11,854 bases of DNA, taken from assembly GCF_937890585.1 (NCBI RefSeq), contig NZ_CALACG010000115.1:1-11854 (forward strand), read 5' to 3'. This stretch comes from an uncultured Campylobacter sp. GTDB taxonomy: Bacteria; Campylobacterota; Campylobacteria; Campylobacterales; Campylobacteraceae. Each line of letters starts with the position of its first letter. Positions within the stretch are counted from its first letter, which is position 1. The translations under genes and the position numbers were made by a program. Below are positions 5,509 to 11,854 of this stretch, piece after piece. Below the pieces are notes generated by a model that saw only the letters and a program-made list of their open reading frames with translations, ran no database searches and was not told the origin of the DNA.

Positions 5509-5578
5509 CGACAACCGTAGGGCGTCAGTAATTTATATGAAATAAATATTATTTATAAAAATTATTTAAGGATTTCGT

Positions 5579-7720
5579 ATGAAATTTTTTTTAAAAATTC
5601 TTTGTCTGCTTAGCTTATTAAGCTCTTTTGCATTCTCATCAAACATTTTGCTTGGTTTTGATGATGATAATTTTCCTGTTGGTGATCTTACAACTGATGA
5701 TGTTGAATTTTTTGATAATTATAGATATGCAAAATATAAGCCTAACAATGAGTTTTACTATATTCTTTCTTTAAAGCCTTCTAGTTGGGGTGATTTATAT
5801 TATTTTGGAAAAAAAAGAAAACCTGGTGTTTATGGTAGTTTTTCTGGTTATGGTGCTTATTTGATTATTGAAAATATTTCTTTTTCTGGTAGATATGCTT
5901 ATTCTTATAATAATGTTTCATATTATGAATTTACTGAAGAAGAAAGAAACGCTGTTATTTCTTATAATCCTATTAAATATGTCAGTGCTGAGATTATTCT
6001 TACTTGTCCTGCTGGGACTAATTTTGGCATAAATTCAAAAAAATGTTTCCCAGCTTGCCCATCTGGTCAGTCTTGGGATGTTGAAACTGAAAAATGTGAG
6101 ACGGATATAAAACGCCCTGATTGGTGTCCTAAGCCTATGATCTATAATGAAAGAAAGGTAGAGCTTCTTTTAGGAGATAAAATAGTTGAAGAGTGCTTGC
6201 CTGATCCTAAAATAGATAAACCTACTTGTGAAAAAAAGGGTTGGCAATTTCACGATGGTTGTTATGATAATCTTAGTGGTGCTGAAATGGCTACTTGTAT
6301 GCAATTTCCTGAAGGTTGTTATGCTCCTGAAACTGTTAAGCGATTTAAGGCTGAAATACAACTTGAAAATGATCTTTTCATTATGGGCGGTTTTATGATC
6401 CCATTGCCTATTAATGCTATTAAAAATGGTCTTAGCTCTTTGGGTTCTTTTTTAAAAGGTCTTTTTTCTAGTGGTGCTAAGCCTGCTAATTTAAATTTAC
6501 TTGAATATCGCCCCCAAATAGTTGATGTTAAGGCTACTGTTTCAGGTCCTGAGCCAGTCTTTAACCTTAATCCAGTTGATGATAATGCAATTGTTTTTAA
6601 TAGCGTTTTTAAAGAAACTGGCAAGCTCGATGCCACTGCTTCAGCTTCATCAAATATAGTTAAATCGCCCCAAGCAACTGCCGACGTTTCGCCAAATTTA
6701 AGAAAATTTGATTTGCCTAAAGATGCTTCCATTTCAAAACTTGAGAATAATACAATAGTTACTGCCAAGCTAAAGGATATGTCTAAGCCTATCCCTACAA
6801 AAGAGATAACTGTTCCTAATGAAGTTAAAAATATAAATCTCGATTATGATTTAAATACTATGTTTAAGGCTTCTGATAAACCTACTCCAAATTTGCCCAT
6901 GACAATTAAGCAAACTAGCAATGCTGGCAATAAAGCAACTTATAAAGGTAATATTGTTACTCCTGATAATAGCGTTATCGATGTTGATGTTGTTGAAACT
7001 ACTAATCCAAGTGGCTCTAAAGTTCAAGATGTAACTTATTCTTATATTTATAAGACCCCAAGTGGTAGTAGTAAATTTTCTACTGGTTATGTTAATACTA
7101 TTACTTCTGATAATAAGGTTACTAATTCTATTCCAAAAGATAGCACATCAACAAATTCATCTGGTAGCTCATCTAGTTCAAGTAGTGGCGGTTCATCATC
7201 AACGACTACTCCTAGTCAGCCTACCCAGTCTATCGATTTAAGCTCTTTGGAGCAAGCTATAAATAGAAATGGTGCTAAGCTTGATACTATAAACGATACT
7301 TTGACTTCTATTAAAAATCAACAGCAAGAGCAATGGAATTATGAGCCTAATGTTAATACTGCTACCTCTTTTGCTTCTTTACAAAGCGAGCTTACTAAAT
7401 TTGATGTGTCTGTTAATGATGCTTTTAATTTTCTTAACAATTTTAAGGGCGACATTGATAATTTAATGAATAACTTTAACGAGTCGCTTGATATTATTAA
7501 TAAAGGTATTGATAGCCCTGATATTCCTAAAGGCACTTGTCCTTTTAGTATTAGCGGTCCAACTCCTGGTAGTAACACTAAGAATTTATTTGAGATTGAT
7601 CCTTGTCGTTTTGTTGCTCCTTATAAGTCTATTCTTACTCTATTTTTCACGATTTGGTTTAGCTTTGAGATCATTATGTTTTCTTTGAAATATCTCTTTA
7701 GGGTAGGTGGTGAATCATGA
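5579..7720 (+). CDS. Adsorption / minor coat protein (pIII-like, TspB-type architecture)
   Basis: The product has 713 residues with a signal peptide (MKFFLKILCLLSLLSSFAFS, cut after about residue 20). Next come an aromatic-rich N-terminal domain (to ~140), a Cys-rich region (~143-250; CPAGTNFGINSKKCFPACPSG, ECLPDPK, CMQFPEGCY), a long Thr/Asn/Val-rich region, a Ser/Gly linker (~525-540), and a heptad-like stretch (SLEQAINRNGAKLDTIND). The C-terminal anchor domain ends in CPFS, IDPCRF and one membrane span (~684-707), followed by RVGGES. This is the layout of filamentous-phage pIII: receptor-binding N-terminus, flexible linker, C-terminal domain that seals the filament. The order of this gene, a small multi-pass protein, then Zot also matches the Neisseria Nf-type prophages that encode TspB. 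AAGGAT is the ribosome site. The N-terminal part probably decides host receptor. Confidence 0.8.
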   Translation: MKFFLKILCLLSLLSSFAFSSNILLGFDDDNFPVGDLTTDDVEFFDNYRYAKYKPNNEFYYILSLKPSSWGDLYYFGKKRKPGVYGSFSGYGAYLIIENISFSGRYAYSYNNVSYYEFTEEERNAVISYNPIKYVSAEIILTCPAGTNFGINSKKCFPACPSGQSWDVETEKCETDIKRPDWCPKPMIYNERKVELLLGDKIVEECLPDPKIDKPTCEKKGWQFHDGCYDNLSGAEMATCMQFPEGCYAPETVKRFKAEIQLENDLFIMGGFMIPLPINAIKNGLSSLGSFLKGLFSSGAKPANLNLLEYRPQIVDVKATVSGPEPVFNLNPVDDNAIVFNSVFKETGKLDATASASSNIVKSPQATADVSPNLRKFDLPKDASISKLENNTIVTAKLKDMSKPIPTKEITVPNEVKNINLDYDLNTMFKASDKPTPNLPMTIKQTSNAGNKATYKGNIVTPDNSVIDVDVVETTNPSGSKVQDVTYSYIYKTPSGSSKFSTGYVNTITSDNKVTNSIPKDSTSTNSSGSSSSSSSGGSSSTTTPSQPTQSIDLSSLEQAINRNGAKLDTINDTLTSIKNQQQEQWNYEPNVNTATSFASLQSELTKFDVSVNDAFNFLNNFKGDIDNLMNNFNESLDIINKGIDSPDIPKGTCPFSISGPTPGSNTKNLFEIDPCRFVAPYKSILTLFFTIWFSFEIIMFSLKYLFRVGGES

Positions 7721-8163
7721 AATGGTTAATCGGTGCGGTTGGTGGCTTTATTGTAAATTTTATTGAATTCCTGGTAAAAAAAATTGGCATAAGAAATACA
7801 ATTTTAGCTTTTATTGTCCCTATTTATGCTTCTTTTGTGGCTTTTCTTATAGCTTTTGCTGGATATGCCATTTTATTTATTATGAAAATTTGGAATTTAC
7901 TTAGGGAGTATATCCCTAAAATGTTTGATTATGGCTCTAGCGTTAGTGGTTCTTTTGGCGGTTTGTCCAACCAGACTGTTTTAAACTCTGCTATGGAGTT
8001 TTTGCATCAAAGTGGCTTAGCTTCTGCTTTTTCTACTGCTATGACTTTGTTTATATCTATTCTTAGCCTTTTCTTTGCTCTCCAGCTTTATAGGGTTATC
8101 TTATATGTTAGGGCGAATATGACAAAGATCATAACTGATCTATTAACTTTAATGAGTAGATAA
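7717..8163 (+). CDS. Multi-pass inner-membrane minor coat protein (pVI-like)
   Basis: The product has 148 residues and begins inside the stop of the adsorption gene (ATGA overlap), suggesting translational coupling. There are three likely membrane segments: a moderately hydrophobic N-terminus (LIGAVGGFIVNFIEFL), a long one at about residues 28-57 (TILAFIVPIYASFVAFLIAFAGYAILFIM), and a C-terminal one (ALFISIL-type stretch before LYRVILYVRANMTK). Between them is a short polar loop with amphipathic helix. Size and position, between the pIII-like gene and zot, match pVI/DUF2523-type proteins that partner pIII at the filament end and help release the virion. Confidence 0.75.
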   Translation: MKWLIGAVGGFIVNFIEFLVKKIGIRNTILAFIVPIYASFVAFLIAFAGYAILFIMKIWNLLREYIPKMFDYGSSVSGSFGGLSNQTVLNSAMEFLHQSGLASAFSTAMTLFISILSLFFALQLYRVILYVRANMTKIITDLLTLMSR

Positions 8164-8164
8164 A

Positions 8165-9289
8165 ATGCTTAGTTTAATTATTGGTCCGCCGCGATCTGGG
8201 AAAACCTATAAAGCAGTTCATCTAATAAATGATGAATATGAATTGCACTTAAAAGGCGAATCAAAGTATAGATTTATTTATACTAATATCAATGGTTTAA
8301 AATTTGATCATTTTGATGGCTTTGTAAAACAATATGATAAAAATGATTTTCTTACTGCGGTTAGTCAAGAATATACCCTTAGTTCTCAATATGAAAATGG
8401 CTTTTTAGATAATGTAGATAATTATGATGAATATGCCTTAAAAAGTGGCATATATGAAAATTATCATCATTGTTTAATAGTCCTTGATGAAGCTTATAAC
8501 ACCTTTACTAAAACGTTTAATGATAGCTTGGGTAGATTTTTGAGCTATCACGGACATTTTGGGATTGATATTATCTTTCTTTTCCAGTCTAAGCGTCAGA
8601 CAAATAGAGAGTATTTAGTTCATACTGAATTAATGTATATGGCTCAGCCTAGCGGTAAAAGGCTTTTTAGCAAGCTTTTTAAGTATAAAGTTTATAGCAC
8701 TTCATCGCAGGTAAATGATAACCTTATTAATTCCGAGAATTTAAAGTTTAATCAAAAAATATCAAATTTATATAGCAGTGGTTCTAACGAAATTTATAAA
8801 AGCTATGCAACTAAAAAGATTTTATTTTTATTAGCTTTCATAGTTTTTTCTTATTTGATTTATAAATTTCTCGAGCCTAAGCACGAGCCAGCTCAATCAA
8901 CTAAACAAGAAACTAGGTTTGTTGATTTAAATACTTCTGATTCTAAAGAGCCTAAAACAATTTCAAATAGTGTAGATAATTCAGATATAAACACCACTAT
9001 TTTTAATAACAATAGAATCTATCTAAGGATAACTTGCTTTCCAAGCGGTTGTAAATTTAGAAATTACGCAATTGATTTATCTTTAGATAGCTTCTTAGAA
9101 CTTCTTTCTTTCTCAAACTGCCATATATTCTTACAAGATAAGAAGTCAGGCAACTACATTGATTACTTTGTTTCTTGCCATGCAGATTTTGAAAGGGTTT
9201 TAAAAAGCTTAGAAAATTCATCACAAGGGTTTGCAAATGAAAAATCTCCAAAAACTGATTCTAGTCCTATGTTTCCTACTCACAAGTAG
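8165..9289 (+). CDS. zot: Zot / pI-family filamentous phage assembly ATPase
   Basis: The product has 374 residues. Walker A is G7-P-P-R-S-G-K-T14 at the very start and Walker B is C103-LIVLDEA110, followed by the conserved FGIDIIFLFQSKRQTNREYL stretch (sensor-like Q and R). A single membrane span (about residues 219-236, ILFLLAFIVFSYLIYKF) separates the cytoplasmic ATPase from a periplasmic tail with C291 and C296 and a later Cys pair. The N-in/C-out topology is that of pI/Zot proteins, which sit in the inner membrane, drive extrusion of the filament and dock to the secretin. Zot proteins of Vibrio and Campylobacter concisus are also reported to affect epithelial tight junctions, but no Vibrio FCIGRL peptide is visible here. 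The gene starts 1 nt after the previous stop. Its last 53 nt overlap the secretin gene. Confidence 0.92.
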   Translation: MLSLIIGPPRSGKTYKAVHLINDEYELHLKGESKYRFIYTNINGLKFDHFDGFVKQYDKNDFLTAVSQEYTLSSQYENGFLDNVDNYDEYALKSGIYENYHHCLIVLDEAYNTFTKTFNDSLGRFLSYHGHFGIDIIFLFQSKRQTNREYLVHTELMYMAQPSGKRLFSKLFKYKVYSTSSQVNDNLINSENLKFNQKISNLYSSGSNEIYKSYATKKILFLLAFIVFSYLIYKFLEPKHEPAQSTKQETRFVDLNTSDSKEPKTISNSVDNSDINTTIFNNNRIYLRITCFPSGCKFRNYAIDLSLDSFLELLSFSNCHIFLQDKKSGNYIDYFVSCHADFERVLKSLENSSQGFANEKSPKTDSSPMFPTHK

Positions 9290-10502
9290 TTTATCTGCCT
9301 TAGAATATCGAAATATTACTTTTAACGATTTCTTGGGCGAGATTAGTTCGATAACTGGTAAAAATATTGTTATTAGTGGTAATGTTGATACTAACTTTGA
9401 TGTATTTTTACCTACGCTTGATCTAAGCAATACTGATACTTTTTCTAAGTTGCTTAAAGATATTTTAAATGTTAATGGGCTTGACTATCTTATTCAAGAT
9501 AGCGTTTTATTAATATACAATCCAAAAGTTGAAGATAAGCCAGTTTTGAAAGACTACATAATAAAATTTAAGCATATATCCAAAGAAGATGTTTTATCTG
9601 CCTTATCTTTGTTTAGTGAAAATATAAAATACACTGTTTATAGTGATAGGATATTGCTTATTACTACTGAAAGCCAGTATAAGATTATTGATAATCTCAT
9701 TAATGGGCTTGATACTAGCTATCAATTACGACAGCTTAGCTTTACTATTATTAGCACAGATAACACAAAGCTTAAAGAGATTGGACCACGTATAGAATCT
9801 ATCTTAAGCCCTTTAGATCATTTCTACTTTAAAATTATTACTAATGTTCTTACTGTTGATAGCACTAAAGTAGATAAAAATAGCGTTACTAGCCTTATAA
9901 ATTTACTTAAAGAAAAGGGCGTTTCTGATCTGATCTATAATCCTAGAGTTACTGTTATTGATAATAAAGATAGCGTAATTGAGAGCGTTATAAAAACACC
10001 TATTCAAAAATCATCAATCGATATTCAAAATAGTCAAAGCATCACTACCAACCAAGTTGAATATCAAGATGTTGGTTTAAAGCTTTATATTTCAAGTGTC
10101 TTGATTACTAATGATAGTGTTAGTTTTACTTTGGATCTATATATAGAAAATTTGCTTGATGATACATTGACCCCTAGAATTTCAAGCAGGCATCTAAAAA
10201 CAAATGTATATCTTACTGATACAAATTCTTTTCTTATCGGCGGTATTAATAGCAAAGAAACGATCAAATCAACAAAGACTATTCCATTTATTGAAAACAT
10301 TCCTATTCTTGGCGATATAACGACGTATAAAAGCGAAAAGACTAGCGATTATAGCTTTAGTATATTTATCACTATGCTACCATCTGAGAAAGATATTTTT
10401 TCAGAGTTTTATTATGATCCAGCAGATAAGCATCTTGCTCTTGAGCGCTATTTGACGAGCGCAGCGCGCAACGCAAAAGGGGCCCCACGTAGTGGGGAAT
10501 GA
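9237..10502 (+). CDS. Phage secretin (pIV-like outer-membrane export channel)
   Basis: I choose ATG 9237 (421 aa) over the TTG at 9231: it has AAGGG 8 nt upstream and gives a clean signal peptide (MKNLQKLILVLCFLLTSSLSA-LEY). Residues ~25-90 form an N0 domain (ITFNDFLGEISSITGKNIVI), then N1-type domain(s), then the C-terminal secretin barrel. The barrel shows NPRVTVIDN, a VGLKLYIS strand, RISSRHLKTNVYLTD, FLIGGINS and IPFIENIPILGDITTYK, the family's hallmark near the C-terminus. It would form the multimeric outer-membrane gate for filament exit, paired with Zot. Encoding its own secretin frees the phage from host type II or type IV pilus secretins. The last ~15 codons (SAARNAKGAPRSGE) come from an abrupt GC-rich palindromic stretch and look unlike the rest of the protein. 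Confidence 0.9.
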   Translation: MKNLQKLILVLCFLLTSSLSALEYRNITFNDFLGEISSITGKNIVISGNVDTNFDVFLPTLDLSNTDTFSKLLKDILNVNGLDYLIQDSVLLIYNPKVEDKPVLKDYIIKFKHISKEDVLSALSLFSENIKYTVYSDRILLITTESQYKIIDNLINGLDTSYQLRQLSFTIISTDNTKLKEIGPRIESILSPLDHFYFKIITNVLTVDSTKVDKNSVTSLINLLKEKGVSDLIYNPRVTVIDNKDSVIESVIKTPIQKSSIDIQNSQSITTNQVEYQDVGLKLYISSVLITNDSVSFTLDLYIENLLDDTLTPRISSRHLKTNVYLTDTNSFLIGGINSKETIKSTKTIPFIENIPILGDITTYKSEKTSDYSFSIFITMLPSEKDIFSEFYYDPADKHLALERYLTSAARNAKGAPRSGE

Positions 10503-10512
10503 GCGTGCGCTC
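10457..10512. repeat. GC-rich nested palindrome at the secretin/rep junction; candidate replication origin
   Basis: GAGCGCA (10457-10463) pairs with TGCGCTC (10506-10512). Inside is a perfect hairpin CCCCAC-GTA-GTGGGG (10483-10497), and GAGCG-TG-CGCTC (10501-10512) can also fold on itself. Another GAGCGC lies at 10443-10448. The stretch is strikingly GC-rich in a very AT-rich phage and lies directly upstream of the rolling-circle initiator gene. It could be the double-strand origin (nick site), a single-strand origin or packaging hairpin, or a terminator. Confidence 0.45.
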
Positions 10513-10517
10513 TTGGC

Positions 10518-10546
10518 TATATATAATATAAGTGTGTACGAAGGTG
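10518..10546 (+). promoter_or_regulatory. Probable promoter and ribosome site for rep
   Basis: TATAAT (10522-10527) lies within a TATATATAATATA run 24 nt before the rep start, and AAGGTG (10541-10546) is the ribosome site 4 nt before ATG 10551. No -35 is evident, as is common in Campylobacter. A start site near 10534 would give a very short leader. Confidence 0.4.
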
Positions 10547-10550
10547 CAAA

Positions 10551-11765
10551 ATGTATGGTATTAGTGAAACTGATAAAATCTTTTTAAAAGCTAAGCTTGA
10601 AAATCAAAAGAAATTTCTTGATAGTAATTTCTTTATGATAAATGGCGAGTATGTCCCTTACTCTAATTTTTACTTTTCTAGCTGGCATAACTCTAATAGA
10701 TATATTGCTGAACTTAATAACCGAGTAGCTAGCCTTAATGATTATGCTCAAAGTCAAGGGCTTCGCCCTATTTTCGCAGTTTTTACCTTGCCTAGCGAGT
10801 ATCATAAGCAAAAGCTTATAACTCTTAAGAGTGGCAGGAAAAAGCTTGTTTATAATAAAAAGTATATTGATGACGATAAACATAGCGTTAGCGCAGGTGC
10901 TAGCAGGCTTCAAGCTTTGGTTAGAAAAATTATTGGTTCTCGATGCTTTAGGGGTATTGCTTCAGATAAAAGATGCTACATAACTACGAAAGAGCCGCAT
11001 TTAGATGGGACTTGCCATTTAAATTTTCTTGTTTTTGTTCCAAAAGAAAAATTTAATGATTGTGTTCGAGTTATTAAAGATAATTTTTTAGACACTCATA
11101 GCAGGGTTGAAACCGATATTAAAAATGCTACTTCGTATGTTATGAAGTATATTTTTAAAACCCTTGATGATCTTCGTCAAAATCCTGATTTAGATAATTT
11201 GACCGATATTAGCTACTGGTATTTAAAGCATAAAATTAGGCGTTTTACTATGTCGCAAACTTTTATAAGTCTTGAAATTTATAGAAAGCTAAACGGCAGT
11301 ATTGACCTAATATCTCTTACTAAAAATTATAATAAGGGCTTGGTTACTGTTGTCGTTGATCCTGATACCAGGAAACCTTTAAAAATATTTGATGAATTTG
11401 GCGATCTTTGGCAAAAAACTAGGATTATTAAAGATAGCAATACTATTAAACGATATGAAGATGCAAGCGATGATATAAAGAGCTTTGGCAATATTCTAAA
11501 ACAAAAGCAAGTTTTAAAAATTTGCGATGAGCTTTTTAAAAGCTATGAAAAACCTAAGCCAGTAAGCAGAATGAAAGATTATGAGCTAGTCAATTATTAT
11601 AAAAATCTAGGTGGTGATTTCAATGTTCAACACTTGGCTTACGTTGAAAATTTAATGCTATATCGTAATTTAGATAACTTTACACACTATCACGAAAAGC
11701 ACGATCTAAATGCCCCTGACATTGATAGTTTTGTAGATAGATGTTTAATTTGTAATGAGTTTTAA
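10551..11765 (+). CDS. Rolling-circle replication initiator (HUH-type, phage gene II / gpA-like)
   Basis: The product has 404 residues, cytoplasmic, with no membrane segments. Three Rep motifs are seen in order. Motif 1 is the strand RPIFAVFTLPSEYH (residues 72-85). Motif 2 is EPHLDGTCHLNFLVFVP (148-164), the metal-binding site. Motif 3 is ATSYVMKYIFK (193-203), with Y196 and Y200 as candidate nicking tyrosines and K199 between them. Such proteins nick the viral strand at the double-strand origin, stay linked to its 5' end and re-close the displaced circle. In motif 2 the usual second His of H-U-H is N158 (H156-L-N158), a variation worth noting. A GC-rich nested palindrome just upstream is a candidate target. 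The gene stands 48 nt after the secretin, with its own likely promoter. Confidence 0.85.
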   Translation: MYGISETDKIFLKAKLENQKKFLDSNFFMINGEYVPYSNFYFSSWHNSNRYIAELNNRVASLNDYAQSQGLRPIFAVFTLPSEYHKQKLITLKSGRKKLVYNKKYIDDDKHSVSAGASRLQALVRKIIGSRCFRGIASDKRCYITTKEPHLDGTCHLNFLVFVPKEKFNDCVRVIKDNFLDTHSRVETDIKNATSYVMKYIFKTLDDLRQNPDLDNLTDISYWYLKHKIRRFTMSQTFISLEIYRKLNGSIDLISLTKNYNKGLVTVVVDPDTRKPLKIFDEFGDLWQKTRIIKDSNTIKRYEDASDDIKSFGNILKQKQVLKICDELFKSYEKPKPVSRMKDYELVNYYKNLGGDFNVQHLAYVENLMLYRNLDNFTHYHEKHDLNAPDIDSFVDRCLICNEF

Positions 11766-11775
11766 GGAGTATATT

Positions 11776-11854
11776 ATGAAAAATTTATTAGTTGATCTTT
11801 CTCGTTATCCGTTTTGTTTTTTTCCACAATTAGACTTAGGCATTAATGTTGAAG
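11776..11854 (+). CDS. Start of a further phage gene, cut by the window end
   Basis: AAGGAG (11764-11769) precedes ATG 11776, 10 nt after the rep stop. The visible 26 residues (MKNLLVDLSRYPFCFFPQLD...) show no signal peptide or known motif. The spacing and ribosome site make it the next gene of the rep unit. Its function cannot be read from this fragment. Confidence 0.6.
   Translation, partial: MKNLLVDLSRYPFCFFPQLDLGINVE

Larger units (their letters stand above)
3333..11854 (+). mobile_element. Filamentous (inovirus-type) Zot prophage, left end and most of the genome
   Basis: The genes follow the inovirus module order: repressor | ssDNA-binding-like protein, pVIII-like coat, small membrane proteins, pIII-like adsorption protein, pVI-like protein, Zot/pI ATPase, secretin, rolling-circle Rep. 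The left boundary is taken as the tRNA-Ser 3' fragment. The right boundary is not reached. Base composition is clearly more AT-rich than the flanking surface-protein gene. Zot-encoding prophages of this type are known from Campylobacter concisus, which is the basis for the host suggestion. Confidence 0.9.

Noticed and set aside
6319..6768. 149-aa minus-strand open frame inside the adsorption gene
   Set aside because: Shadow of the plus-strand gene; no ribosome site or separate composition.
9024..9060. Vibrio-type FCIGRL toxin peptide in the periplasmic tail of Zot
   Set aside because: The only Cys-containing segment here reads ITCFPSGCKF, which does not match, so no toxin function is claimed from sequence.
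9231..9236. TTG start for the secretin
   Set aside because: ATG at 9237 has better ribosome-site spacing (AAGGG) and gives a clean signal peptide start (MKN).

Overview
The window looks like a chromosome/prophage junction in an AT-rich Campylobacterota genome. Campylobacter is most likely, and C. concisus or a close relative is my best guess, because filamentous prophages carrying zot are well known there. The species call rests on gene content and codon style, not on a database match.

Left flank (1-1747): the C-terminal part of a large, relatively GC-rich, Gly/Asp-rich repetitive surface or exported protein (RTX-like repeats). It enters from before base 1 and ends at a strong hairpin. Next (1938-3188, minus strand) is a tyrosine recombinase that has the Arg, Lys, HxxR and His motifs but no tyrosine where the nucleophile should be, which suggests a frameshifted tail. 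Between it and the phage genes lies the 3' end of a tRNA-Ser-like gene (3333-3355, minus strand), a probable attachment-site remnant marking the left end of a prophage.

Prophage (3333 to beyond the window end): a filamentous (inovirus-type) phage. Two minus-strand genes form a lysogeny or accessory unit: a small HTH repressor and a secreted beta-rich protein. A divergent regulatory region with repeated GCAATA boxes and an elaborate structured leader follows. The plus-strand replication and virion genes come next in classic order: small ssDNA-binding-like protein, pVIII-like major coat protein, two small membrane proteins (one of only 35 aa, pVII/pIX-like), a 713-aa pIII/TspB-like adsorption protein, a pVI-like multi-pass membrane protein, the Zot/pI assembly ATPase, a pIV-like secretin, and an HUH-type rolling-circle replication initiator. 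A further gene is cut by the window end. Most junctions in the block 7717-10502 overlap or are 1 nt apart, which indicates an operon.

Together these genes describe a phage that replicates as ssDNA by rolling circle (Rep plus ssDNA-binding protein). It packages DNA in a pVIII-like coat at the inner membrane and exports it through a Zot-powered channel and its own outer-membrane secretin. The least expected features are non-coding: a leader with mutually exclusive pairings, one of which would mask the ribosome binding site of the ssDNA-binding-like gene; a GC-rich nested palindrome at the secretin/rep junction; and the arrangement of a damaged integrase on the chromosomal side of the tRNA fragment, which suggests repeated use of one integration site.
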